DNA from: Sediminibacterium sp.
GTDB lineage: Bacteria > Bacteroidota > Bacteroidia > Chitinophagales > Chitinophagaceae
Length of the DNA stretch: 64,000 bases
Assembly (NCBI GenBank): GCA_016786865.1
Contig: JAEUVE010000015.1
Coordinates: 92,098 to 156,097, forward strand
Direction: 5' to 3'
The first letter of the stretch is position 1; the number at the start of each line of letters is the position of its first letter. The position numbers and the translations under genes were made by a program. Shown here in pieces: positions 27,143-35,648 of the stretch. The notes beneath the pieces are model-generated. The model was not told the origin of the DNA and searched no databases. It saw only the letters and a program-made list of their open reading frames with translations.

Positions 27143-28354
27143 CTATTCTTTAACTCGGTTGCCTGAGGCAACTTTTTTTCTCTCCAGCAACGAAGATTTT
27201 CTGATATATAGATTTACCGGTTCTTCAATCAATTTATAAAGAATAATGGAAACAAGGTTCAGTATAATGAATACCGTTCCTATCAGTACCACAGTATAAT
27301 TGATGTGTTCCGACAACCACCAGTATTCATTGGCATCCAGCCAGGCATAAAAACGATCTGTATTTTTTTCACTGAAATCGCTAGCCAGTTTTGATATGAA
27401 TCCAATATGTATCAGGTAAAAAATATAGGAGCTTTTACCAAGCAGCTGCATGAACGACCCGGATAACAAATATCGAATCAACGATTTTTCTTTCATTAAA
27501 CCATAAAAGAACAACACCACACCAATTGGCAACAGAACGTTGTTCGAAAAAATACCAACTGGTTGGTAGAGACCATAGGGGGTTAACGGATCGAGTGGTT
27601 GTATGGCCATCAGACCAACACTTCCTGCCATTACCAATACACCAAGCAAAGTAAACAGGGGATATTTTTTAACCGTATAGTCTGTTTTTAAAATAACCAG
27701 TGCCAGCGCCATGCCCAAAAAGAATTCCACACAACGCCCAAAAAAAGTATATAGGAACATGAACTTAAAATTCCCGAAGAATCCCCAGAAATTCAGTTTG
27801 CCGAATATAAGTACCAGTAAAACACCAATTCCCAGCAAGATCGCAGGCAGATAAAAAAGGGCTTTTTTCGATTTTTTGATATACAGGAAAAAGAAGGGTG
27901 CCATAAAATAAAAGCACTCTTCCACCGTAAGCGACCAACCCTGGCTTAAGCCGGTGAATTTGAGGTCGTCAAAAAAGCCTCGTATAAAAAATACGTTCAG
28001 CAGTATGAGTAAGCCGGGTGAAAAGAAATTATTATATACCGACCGGTCTCCCATCCACCATGCAAATGCAAAAGTGGCCAATGTAAGAATCAGGTACATA
28101 GGATAAATCCGCGCAATCCTGTTTTTGATGTATTTGCGGAACCAGGTGCCATTGATTTCACAGGTATCAAAATACCTTAAACAAATCAGAAAGCCGCTTA
28201 ATACAAAGAACAGCGTTACACCAATATGAAATTCATTGAGTATTCTGAAAAGCGGATAAGGAAATTCAGCCTGGTTAAAATGATGAAAAAATACCAGAAA
28301 AGCTGCAACCGCTCTTACACCTGTTAAAGCCGGGATATAAACGTTAGACTTCAT
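27143..28354 (-). CDS. acyltransferase-3 family integral membrane protein
   Basis: A 403-residue polytopic membrane protein of the acyltransferase_3 (OatA/OafB-type) family, which transfers acetyl or other acyl groups to carbohydrates outside the cytoplasm. The family's N-terminal signature is YIPALTGVRAVAAFLVFFHH, with Arg and His in the first helix; the SQGWSLTVEECFYFMAPF block carries the conserved Glu. About ten hydrophobic segments are visible. It is embedded between the first barrel gene (17 bp) and the second hydrolase gene (4 bp), suggesting that the operon both adds and removes acyl groups on the same glycan. No SGNH domain is fused. The acceptor is unknown. Confidence 0.9.
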   Translation of the reverse strand: MKSNVYIPALTGVRAVAAFLVFFHHFNQAEFPYPLFRILNEFHIGVTLFFVLSGFLICLRYFDTCEINGTWFRKYIKNRIARIYPMYLILTLATFAFAWWMGDRSVYNNFFSPGLLILLNVFFIRGFFDDLKFTGLSQGWSLTVEECFYFMAPFFFLYIKKSKKALFYLPAILLGIGVLLVLIFGKLNFWGFFGNFKFMFLYTFFGRCVEFFLGMALALVILKTDYTVKKYPLFTLLGVLVMAGSVGLMAIQPLDPLTPYGLYQPVGIFSNNVLLPIGVVLFFYGLMKEKSLIRYLLSGSFMQLLGKSSYIFYLIHIGFISKLASDFSEKNTDRFYAWLDANEYWWLSEHINYTVVLIGTVFIILNLVSIILYKLIEEPVNLYIRKSSLLERKKVASGNRVKE

Positions 28355-28371
28355 ATGCTGTTTTTCTTCCG

Positions 28372-29196
28372 CTATAATTTAGCAACAATTGAAATGGATC
28401 CCCCGGCGCCCTTACCGGTATTTTTTCCAGAAATATCGGTAAAGATGTTAATGAAAAACTGGTAATTCTGATCGATCTTTCGTCCGTAGCCTGCAGTTAA
28501 CCTGAAGTAAGAAAACGACCTGATTGCAGCAAGATTCCCATAATTGAAAATGGATTGGGTACTGTTCGATTTTACCCCGCTCATGGCAAAAGTAAACTTA
28601 TTCATTTCATCCACCGGAACCCCCAGTAACGCGTCAAAAAACAACTGTGTTGGGCCTTCGGGGCTAAAATACTGCTTCACGCCTGCATTGATATCGTAAT
28701 AGGTATTTCTCAATCTCTCCCGATTGGTTCCGGAAAAAGACATTTTTACCTCCCCGCCTACTTGTTGAAAACCAGTGTAAGGTTGTTTGGCGGTGTTGTT
28801 CTGGTATAGCGGAACAATCAGTGATCCGGATACGGTTAAAAATTTATAGTAGTCGAAACTGTTCAGTAAGTATTGCAAACCAAAACTGGCATCACCCAGG
28901 CTGGCATTCTGTTCTGTAAGGCCGGTTTCCATCTTGCGCTGGATGGTATAGTTGATATTACCAATGAAATCGAGGTTTTCCGTTAATCCGAAGCCTCCGT
29001 ACAAACCAAAATAATGCGATGAAAAACGTCCCCCGTTGGCATAATCCACATAAGTGCCGTCGTCTTTCCAGTAACCCTTTGCCTGATAAAGATTATAAGA
29101 CGGAACAATCAGATATTTTCCTCTTCCAATAGGAAAACCCGCGTAAACGGCGCTGGAAATCATGGCAAATAAAAGAAGCGAAAAGACCTGTTTCAT
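28372..29196 (-). CDS. outer-membrane beta-barrel protein, copy 1 of 3 (hydrolase-associated)
   Basis: A 274-residue exported protein (signal peptide ending near VYA). It is the most divergent of the three barrel paralogues but keeps the mature start GFPIGRGKYLIVPSYN, an internal GLTENLDFIGNI pattern that corresponds to the GLxRxxDLxxNxPF segment of the others, an SPEGPTQ motif matching their EGPxQY motif, and a C-terminal YGRKIDQNYQ motif. It lies 21 bp downstream of the catalytically dead hydrolase-like gene and 17 bp upstream of the acyltransferase gene. Function is unknown; a channel or receptor role is inferred from the fold only. Confidence 0.75.
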   Translation of the reverse strand: MKQVFSLLLFAMISSAVYAGFPIGRGKYLIVPSYNLYQAKGYWKDDGTYVDYANGGRFSSHYFGLYGGFGLTENLDFIGNINYTIQRKMETGLTEQNASLGDASFGLQYLLNSFDYYKFLTVSGSLIVPLYQNNTAKQPYTGFQQVGGEVKMSFSGTNRERLRNTYYDINAGVKQYFSPEGPTQLFFDALLGVPVDEMNKFTFAMSGVKSNSTQSIFNYGNLAAIRSFSYFRLTAGYGRKIDQNYQFFINIFTDISGKNTGKGAGGSISIVAKL

Positions 29197-29217
29197 TGTT
29201 TGGTTTTATTTAAGTGA

Positions 29218-30546
29218 TCAGAGAATTTTTTTAATCCAGTAATTCTCCAGCGAATAATAGATATAGTTCATCCCATCAGCATCCGGACTCATAAATATCT
29301 CGCGGTTGTCTATGCGAATCTGGTTATATAATGCTATCGCTGCCTGTGGCGGACAAACCGTGTTTTTAAGGTTGTGCCCGAACAGTACCCTGCAGCGGAT
29401 ATTTGGCGCAAAATTCACCGGATCAAAATAATCCCAGACCCGGAACAGACCTTCTTTGTTTAACCTGTTTCTTGGGTTGGCTATATAGGATTGGAAATTT
29501 CTTACGGGCCAGGGTTGAACCTTTTGGGTTTCGGCCATCATAAACAGGGTGCGCATATCCACATATACCGGTCGCTCAAGAATACATCCCTGGGGCCTGC
29601 TGTCCATCGAAGCAACAACTGCAGCCAATACTGCACCCTGTCCTTCTCCTTTTACCACTACTTTTCTGGTATCCAGTTTCAGGTGTTCATGCCGGTAAAT
29701 AAAATCCAGTCCGCGCAGGGCATCCATATATACGCCCCGATAGATATACCTGTTTTTATCGTTCAGCCCAATTACATTAAATGTATTGTAATCGGCATTT
29801 GTGTTGTCTCTGCTGTTACCGTGTCCCCTCACATTCAGCCGGAATACCGCCATGTCTTTTCTCAATGAGTCCGGACGCATTTCCTCCAGATAACCCGGAA
29901 GCTCATAAAGCACTTTAAACCTGCCCCTTTCCTTTGGAACGGAAAGCCAGCCCCTGATGGTTTGCATATCGATCGATTGAAACTCTACCATAAATACGTC
30001 CACTTCCCTTGTACTCTGGTCTCCTCTTCTGGTAACCCGGAATTTCGGATCTATATTAATCAGGTCTCTTCGGGCATCGTCCCAGAATTGATCAAAATCT
30101 GCCGGACGGTTTACATTGGAATATATTTTTTCCGGATCTACGCCATATCCGAAGTAAAGCGTATCTACGTACCTGTTTGCAGAAACAATCAGCGACATCT
30201 GATAAAAACCGGGTACAGTTCTGTCGTTCTCCAATTTCAGGTCCGTTGCAAATGCTCTTTTGGCGTCTATGGTAAATCCAAGCTCCTGGTTAAAGGTCTG
30301 CTCGCCTTTGTAATTTCTAACCTCCACCTTCATGCTTCCCCTGATCTTTTCGCCAGTGTTGTTTTTCAGCCTTACATCGTAGCCCACTTTATCGTCGTTC
30401 CGAAAAATGGCTTCTTTTTTAAATGGGCGGATATCATAGGAAATTCCTTTCTGTGCCAGGCACGGGGTAGCAGCACTCAAAATGAGTACGAGGCAGCGCA
30501 TAAGAACACTACTCAGGTGCAAAACTCCGGGTACCCTTGCATTCAT
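29218..30546 (-). CDS. AXE1-like pseudoenzyme, exported, copy 1 of 3
   Basis: A 442-residue paralogue of the two hydrolases downstream, shorter because it has only one Ig-like N-terminal domain (about 40-135) before the AXE1 region, which begins at RPADFDQFWDDARRDL. All three catalytic residues are replaced: the GGSQG elbow reads GEGQG (Ser to Gly at residue 302), the triad Asp is Asn in NLKNTVCP, and the His position is Gly in SPDADGMN. The fold-defining segments around these sites are well kept, so it is not a decayed gene but probably a binding or regulatory homologue. A start at 30501 (MRCLVLILS) would give a cleaner signal peptide. It is the first gene of the eight-gene run. Confidence 0.82.
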   Translation of the reverse strand: MNARVPGVLHLSSVLMRCLVLILSAATPCLAQKGISYDIRPFKKEAIFRNDDKVGYDVRLKNNTGEKIRGSMKVEVRNYKGEQTFNQELGFTIDAKRAFATDLKLENDRTVPGFYQMSLIVSANRYVDTLYFGYGVDPEKIYSNVNRPADFDQFWDDARRDLINIDPKFRVTRRGDQSTREVDVFMVEFQSIDMQTIRGWLSVPKERGRFKVLYELPGYLEEMRPDSLRKDMAVFRLNVRGHGNSRDNTNADYNTFNVIGLNDKNRYIYRGVYMDALRGLDFIYRHEHLKLDTRKVVVKGEGQGAVLAAVVASMDSRPQGCILERPVYVDMRTLFMMAETQKVQPWPVRNFQSYIANPRNRLNKEGLFRVWDYFDPVNFAPNIRCRVLFGHNLKNTVCPPQAAIALYNQIRIDNREIFMSPDADGMNYIYYSLENYWIKKIL

Positions 30547-30657
30547 GTGGATGGATATATTAACCTCTTAAGGTAGAACGTTTAAGGTGGTCTTAATATT
30601 ATATTGAATGCTAATAATTTACTGTTACACCCTCCGGGTTCTGCTACAAATGCAGGC

Positions 30658-30687
30658 AAAAAAATGCCCCGGCCTTTCGGTCGGGGC
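30658..30687 (-). terminator. intrinsic terminator of recA
   Basis: A 9-bp G/C stem (30666-30674 with 30679-30687, one wobble) with a TTTC loop is followed on the minus strand by seven T residues. It lies 28 bp after the recA stop. Confidence 0.88.
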
Positions 30688-30714
30688 GTATAGTTACTAA
30701 CCCATCTAAACTAT

Positions 30715-31737
30715 TTATTTTTCTGGCTCTGCTGCTGCCGGCTGTGTTTCGCTGGCCAGTTTGGTCCTTATTTTTCCTTCAATCTCATTAGCCAGTTCAG
30801 GATTGTCGTGCAAGAGCGTTTTCACCGCATCCCTGCCCTGACCCAGTTTATTTCCTTCATAGCTGAACCAGCTACCGCTTTTTTGTACAATACCCAGTTC
30901 AACACCCATATCAATGATTTCCCCTACTTTACTGATTCCTTCTCCAAACATGAGGTCAAATTCTGCAGCCCTAAACGGAGGAGCTACTTTGTTTTTAACC
31001 ACTTTAACCTTTACGTGGTTTCCGATGGCAGCATCTCCGTCTTTAATCTGGGTCATTCTTCTGATATCCAGACGAACGGAAGCATAAAACTTAAGTGCAT
31101 TACCACCCGTGGTAGTTTCGGGATTGCCGAACATTACACCAATTTTTTCCCGGAGCTGGTTGATGAATATGCAAACCGTGTTGGTTTTATTAATGGTCGC
31201 AGTCAGCTTACGCAGTGCCTGGCTCATCAGCCTTGCGTGGAGACCCATTTTACTGTCGCCCATTTCACCTTCCAGTTCACTTTTTGGTACAAGTGCCGCC
31301 ACGGAATCGATCACAACCACATCCAGTGCGCCGGAAAGAATCAGCCTGTCGGCGATTTCCAGGGCCTGTTCTCCATAATCCGGCTGTGAAATAAGCAGAT
31401 TGTCTACGTCCACACCCAGTTTTTTTGCATATGCGCTGTCAAATGCGTGCTCTGCGTCAATAATGGCACACATTCCGCCTTTTTTCTGTGCTTCGGCGAT
31501 CACATGGATTGCAATGGTGGTTTTACCGGATGATTCTGGTCCGTATATTTCAATAATCCTTCCTTTTGGTAATCCGCCCACACCCAATGCGGTGTCCAGG
31601 CCTATGGAGCCGGTAGAGATTACCTCCATAGGAGCGGTGCTTTTTTCGTTCATGAGCATCACACTGCCCTTTCCATAATCTTTATCGATCTTATCAATCG
31701 TCAGTTTCAGCGCCTTCAGTTTTTCTGCGTTACTCAT
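30715..31737 (-). CDS. recA: recombinase RecA
   Basis: RecA forms filaments on single-stranded DNA and drives homologous recombination and the SOS response. The 340-residue length is normal. Walker [10 protein letters not shown] lies near residue 65; the Walker [10 protein letters not shown] and L2 [17 protein letters not shown] segments are intact. The N-terminus ([20 protein letters not shown]) and the short acidic-poor C-terminus fit Bacteroidota RecA. It has its own promoter element and terminator, so it is a single-gene unit. No LexA box was recognised upstream. Confidence 0.98.
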   Translation of the reverse strand: MSNAEKLKALKLTIDKIDKDYGKGSVMLMNEKSTAPMEVISTGSIGLDTALGVGGLPKGRIIEIYGPESSGKTTIAIHVIAEAQKKGGMCAIIDAEHAFDSAYAKKLGVDVDNLLISQPDYGEQALEIADRLILSGALDVVVIDSVAALVPKSELEGEMGDSKMGLHARLMSQALRKLTATINKTNTVCIFINQLREKIGVMFGNPETTTGGNALKFYASVRLDIRRMTQIKDGDAAIGNHVKVKVVKNKVAPPFRAAEFDLMFGEGISKVGEIIDMGVELGIVQKSGSWFSYEGNKLGQGRDAVKTLLHDNPELANEIEGKIRTKLASETQPAAAEPEK

Positions 31738-31756
31738 GTAATTAAGATTTTGTGGT

Positions 31757-31764
31757 CAAATTTA
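31757..31764 (-). promoter_or_regulatory. Bacteroidota -7 element for recA (TAAATTTG)
   Basis: On the minus strand this reads TAAATTTG, matching TAnnTTTG, 19 bp upstream of the recA ATG. Confidence 0.5.
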
Positions 31765-31861
31765 ATGGTGATGTAAAACTAAGTGGTTTTTATTAATTAA
31801 CACTAATTTTTTTAGTATTTTTTTACTAACGGGTTTAGTTTTACTTTTATTGCGCTAAATT

Positions 31862-31892
31862 AATACGCCGCCATTTTGGGTGGCAGCGTATT
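31862..31892 (-). terminator. hairpin downstream of the gamma-glutamyltransferase gene
   Basis: A 12-bp stem (31862-31873 with 31881-31892, one mismatch) with a 7-nt loop lies 32 bp beyond the stop of the minus-strand gene. The following sequence on the minus strand is AT-rich but without a clean T run, so termination is likely rather than certain. Confidence 0.55.
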
Positions 31893-31924
31893 ATTACTGA
31901 TTTTGAGTATTTTTTCACGGTATT

Positions 31925-33817
31925 TTACCAGCCAATCCCGTAATCTTCCCCATTATTGGAAGACCCTCCCCAGATTGAGCCGTGTTTCCTATCAAAGAAG
32001 ATGGCATTGATCGGGCCGCTTGTCCGATCGCCAAAGCTGAGCTTATAACCCATTTTCTTCAGTGCTTCCCTCGTAGATTCCGGCGTTTTATTAGACAACA
32101 GAATATTTCCCGGTTTGGGTTTACGGTCGCTGATTTTGGTACCGCCCAGCGATAACCACAGTTGATTTGTATTGATATTGGCCGCTTCGCAGGCCTGCTG
32201 AACAGTCATCCCAAATTCATGCATATTTAAAAAGAACTGGATCAGGTTTTGGTCCTGTGTATCACCACCCTGTACAGCAAAAGACAAATAAGGCTTACCT
32301 TCCTTCAACGCCATGGAGGGGGTGAGGGTAACCCTTGGCCGCTTACCGGGCTCTACCACATTAAACGGATTGAGGCTGGCATCCAATACAAAGCTTTGCA
32401 TCCGCTGGCTCATGCCCACGCCCGTGTTGCCCGCAATGCAGGCGGGTAACCAGCCGCCACTGGGTGTAATGGATACTACCCAACCTTCCGCGTCTGCAGC
32501 TTCCACACTGGTGGTTCCTCTCCAGAGACGGTCCATATACAGCTCTTTTTCTAACATGGCGGTTGCCGTGCTATCGTGTGCGGGTACAAAATTTCTTTTC
32601 CCGGTTGTATCATCTTCCATTTTTCTTTTTTTCAGCAGTTCTGTATAGGGATTCACACCGCCTTCGAAGGGATAGGGGTCGCCGGGACCCATATTGGCCA
32701 CATTTTTCTCTGGATCAATTTCTTTGGCCCGCTGTTTTGCATATTCTTTGCTCAACAAGCCGTTCATAGGCTGTTTGGTTGGAGCAAATGCGGGATCTCC
32801 GTAATAAAAATCACGGTCTGCAAATGCAAGACTCATAGACTGATACACGGTGTTAATGTATTGGGGAGAATTGTATCCCATACTTTTCAGGTCGAAATTT
32901 TCCAGAATATTCAGCGATTGTAACAACGCTGGCCCCTGGGTCCATTGAGACAATTTGTAAACATCCACGCCTTTATAATTGATTTTCATTGGCTCTTCTT
33001 CCTTTACCCTCCAATTGGCGAGATCGGCCCTGGTAATGAGACCACCCTGTTCCGCGCTGCCCCTCACAAATTCAGCTGCAATGTCTCCTTTATAAAAACG
33101 ATCATATGCGGCCTGAATCGCCTGCCCGCGTGATTTTTTCAATTTTATTGCGGCCTGTTCTGCTTCCACCAGTTTGGTCAGTGTATTCAACAGGTCTTTT
33201 TGTACAAAAATTTCTCCGGCTTCCGGCGCTTCTCTTTTTTCACCCGGATGGGTAAGGAAAACTTTTTTACTGTAGGGCCATTGCTTAATGCGGTCTTTTC
33301 CACGCTCAATACTATTGGCTGTTTGGGCTTCTATGGGATACCCGGCTGCCAGTTGCATAGCGGGCGCCAGCACCTGCTTCAGACTCATGGTTCCATACCG
33401 GGCTAGCATATGACAGATTCCGCCAACCGTTCCCGGGGTAACTGCTGCCAGCGGGCCATATTCGGGAGGAAAATTATAGCCCTTGCCTTTAAAGAATTCC
33501 GCGGTGGCACCCGTAGGCGCCACACCCAGCGCGTTAATACCAATTACTTTTCCTGTTTTCGGATTGTAAATGAGGGCCTGGGTTTCTCCGCCCCAGCTCA
33601 GTACATCCCACATGGTGCAGGTAGCCGCCAGCATAGCGCATGCGGCATCAACAGCATTTCCTCCTTGTTGAAAGATCATTGATCCGGCAGTGGCCGCCAG
33701 GGGTTTGCCGGTAATGGCCATCCATTTTTTTCCATGCAACGGAGGTTTTTGCGTGGGTTGACTAAAAGAAACTGCCGTTAACAAAACAGCAGAAAAAAAG
33801 AGCAGGGATTTTTTCAT
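31925..33817 (-). CDS. gamma-glutamyltransferase family exported protein
   Basis: A 630-residue Ntn-hydrolase of the gamma-glutamyltransferase family with a signal peptide (cleavage near SFSQP). Family features are GGNAVDAACAMLAA near the N-terminus, the TPGTVGG segment, and the autoprocessing region with the candidate nucleophile Thr in WRGTTSVEAADAEG at about residue 435. The loop after it is GGWLPAC rather than the standard GSG motif, so the exact activity (gamma-glutamyl hydrolysis, transfer, or another acylase reaction) is uncertain. GGT proteins act on glutathione or gamma-glutamyl amides in the periplasm. It lies 33 bp downstream of the M19 dipeptidase gene, which fits peptide catabolism. 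Confidence 0.88.
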   Translation of the reverse strand: MKKSLLFFSAVLLTAVSFSQPTQKPPLHGKKWMAITGKPLAATAGSMIFQQGGNAVDAACAMLAATCTMWDVLSWGGETQALIYNPKTGKVIGINALGVAPTGATAEFFKGKGYNFPPEYGPLAAVTPGTVGGICHMLARYGTMSLKQVLAPAMQLAAGYPIEAQTANSIERGKDRIKQWPYSKKVFLTHPGEKREAPEAGEIFVQKDLLNTLTKLVEAEQAAIKLKKSRGQAIQAAYDRFYKGDIAAEFVRGSAEQGGLITRADLANWRVKEEEPMKINYKGVDVYKLSQWTQGPALLQSLNILENFDLKSMGYNSPQYINTVYQSMSLAFADRDFYYGDPAFAPTKQPMNGLLSKEYAKQRAKEIDPEKNVANMGPGDPYPFEGGVNPYTELLKKRKMEDDTTGKRNFVPAHDSTATAMLEKELYMDRLWRGTTSVEAADAEGWVVSITPSGGWLPACIAGNTGVGMSQRMQSFVLDASLNPFNVVEPGKRPRVTLTPSMALKEGKPYLSFAVQGGDTQDQNLIQFFLNMHEFGMTVQQACEAANINTNQLWLSLGGTKISDRKPKPGNILLSNKTPESTREALKKMGYKLSFGDRTSGPINAIFFDRKHGSIWGGSSNNGEDYGIGW

Positions 33818-33850
33818 AACAATAATAATTATAGGGTGTTGGTATGGTAT

Positions 33851-34915
33851 CTATCTTTTTTCGTTGGCTTTAAGTACCCGTAAAAAATTTCCTCCCATGA
33901 TTTTATAAATGTCTTTTTTACTGTAGCCTCTTTCCAGCAATGCTTTTGTGATCAGGGGATAGGAAGTAATATCGTCCAGTTGCTGAGGGGTGGAACTGAT
34001 TCCGTCAAAATCCGATCCCATTCCAACATGGTTTACCCCAATGCGTTGAACAATATAATCCAGGTGATCCAGTAAGGCGCTCAGGGGTGGGCGGATATCG
34101 GAAGAACCTTTTTTAAGAAAATTGCTGTCTATAAATCCGGAATAAAAATTCAGCTGAATCACGCCATTGTTTTTTCCGATAGCATCTATCTGGTCGTCTT
34201 TCAAATTTCTGGAGACCGGACATAACGCATACGTGTTGCTGTGGGAAACCAACACGGGTTTTGTGGTAACCGAAATCGCGTCTTTGAATGTTTGCTCCCC
34301 AACATGGCTCAGGTCTACAAGCATACCCAACTGGTTCATTCGTTGTACCACCTGTTTTCCAAAATCAGATAAGCCGGCTTTAGCCTGGGGCAATGTTTGA
34401 TCGGTTTCATCTTTTGCAGAACTTGCCCAGGCGGTAGAGTTATTCCAGGTGAGTGTCATATACCGAACACCCCTGTTATAAAAATAATTCAGGTGATCTA
34501 TATTGTTTTCCAGCATATGCCCGCCTTCTACACCAAACATAGCCGCCAGTTGATTCCTGCGGACCGCTTTTTTTAACTGGGCACGGTTTTTAACCAACGT
34601 AATTTTTTCGGGGTTTCTGGCAATAACCGCATCCAATGTATCCATTTCCCTTACGGCCCATGCAAACGGGTTTTGCTTTTCTCCATCGCACCAAACCGAA
34701 AACAGCTGAACATCAATACCCGCTTTGTTAAAACGATTCAGATCAGAGTGGGTTTTCCCGCGGAGATCCAGATCTATCTGTACATTTTTTTCGAGGGAGG
34801 CGGTCAGAATATCGTTATGGGAATCCACCAAAACCGCTTTGCGATGAATTTTCTGATAATCCTGACCGTATGTAGCGGAACAGGCAAAAAAAAGTAATAC
34901 CAGGAGGAGTCTCAT
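33851..34915 (-). CDS. M19 family membrane dipeptidase, exported
   Basis: A 354-residue zinc dipeptidase with a signal peptide (cleavage near ATYGQ). M19 enzymes cleave dipeptides, including the Cys-Gly left by gamma-glutamyltransferase. Zinc-site motifs are visible: the HxD in VDSHNDIL, the bridging Glu in FGVEGGHML, the His in VDLSHVGEQTF, the VSHSNTYAL His and the C-terminal GMGSDFDGI. The adjacent gamma-glutamyltransferase gene suggests the two hydrolyse glutathione-like peptides in sequence; this is inference from context. Confidence 0.93.
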   Translation of the reverse strand: MRLLLVLLFFACSATYGQDYQKIHRKAVLVDSHNDILTASLEKNVQIDLDLRGKTHSDLNRFNKAGIDVQLFSVWCDGEKQNPFAWAVREMDTLDAVIARNPEKITLVKNRAQLKKAVRRNQLAAMFGVEGGHMLENNIDHLNYFYNRGVRYMTLTWNNSTAWASSAKDETDQTLPQAKAGLSDFGKQVVQRMNQLGMLVDLSHVGEQTFKDAISVTTKPVLVSHSNTYALCPVSRNLKDDQIDAIGKNNGVIQLNFYSGFIDSNFLKKGSSDIRPPLSALLDHLDYIVQRIGVNHVGMGSDFDGISSTPQQLDDITSYPLITKALLERGYSKKDIYKIMGGNFLRVLKANEKR

Positions 34916-34974
34916 GCTGTTTTGGTTGATTTTAGCTAAAGCTAAAAAAAATGCGGTTACAGCAGATGCTTATT

Positions 34975-35643
34975 TTAAGAAAGAATTAAATCAGAAAAAT
35001 TTTTAATAATCAGGTCAGATTCGGCTAATTCTGCTTCTGTTTGTGTGGTTGTGAGAGCCACCACGTGCATTCCGGCCGCCCTGGCCGCTTTAACACCAAC
35101 GGCAGCGTCTTCAAAAACCAGGCAGGACTCCGGAGCAATATGCAGCGCGTCGGCTGTTTTTAAAAAAATTTCAGGATGGGGTTTTCCCTGGCTGATATGT
35201 TCGGAATTAATTACAGCAGAAAAGAATTTCCGGACAGGAATATGATCGAACATGAAATCAATATTGACCCGTATGCCGGAGGTGGCGATACCCATTGGTA
35301 AATTTCTCTGCTCAATTAATTCCAGCAATCTGGTTAATCCTTCTACGGGTTGTATAAAAGGCTGATATATTCTGCGGTAAACGGCTTCTTTTTCCAGCGT
35401 ATAAACCATGGCTTCCTCGCTGGTCATGTTTCGTTTGTAAATGTATTGAATGGCGTCTTTGTTGGTTCTGCCATTGATGTGTTTTCGGTATGCTTCGTCG
35501 GAAATATTTATTCCAAGATCGGTGAGATACTGTCGCCAGGCGGCAAGGTGATATGCATTGTTATCGAGCATCGTTCCATCCAGATCAAAAATCACCGCTT
35601 TAATATTCCATTTACTGATGAGCTGATCTATAAATGCTTTCAT
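34975..35643 (-). CDS. HAD-superfamily phosphatase/beta-phosphoglucomutase-like
   Basis: A 222-residue cytoplasmic HAD hydrolase. Motif I is IFDLDGTMLDN with the nucleophile and acid/base aspartates, motif II Ser/Thr lies in MGIATSG, motif III Lys in ISQGKPHPEIF and motif IV is LVFEDAAVGVKAA. The four-helix cap and length match the beta-phosphoglucomutase/phosphatase subgroup; the sugar phosphate substrate is not predictable. It starts 5 bp downstream of the split PAS gene stop and could be cotranscribed with it. Confidence 0.9.
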   Translation of the reverse strand: MKAFIDQLISKWNIKAVIFDLDGTMLDNNAYHLAAWRQYLTDLGINISDEAYRKHINGRTNKDAIQYIYKRNMTSEEAMVYTLEKEAVYRRIYQPFIQPVEGLTRLLELIEQRNLPMGIATSGIRVNIDFMFDHIPVRKFFSAVINSEHISQGKPHPEIFLKTADALHIAPESCLVFEDAAVGVKAARAAGMHVVALTTTQTEAELAESDLIIKNFSDLILS

Positions 35644-35648
35644 TGGTA

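Noticed and set aside
21774..29196. Barrel proteins as TonB-dependent receptors or SusD partners
   Set aside because: They are about 271-274 residues, far too short for TonB-dependent receptors, and lack a plug domain and TonB box.
30547..30657. LexA/SOS box or small RNA in the gap between the operon and recA
   Set aside because: No recognisable SOS box or structured RNA was found; only the recA terminator is convincing.
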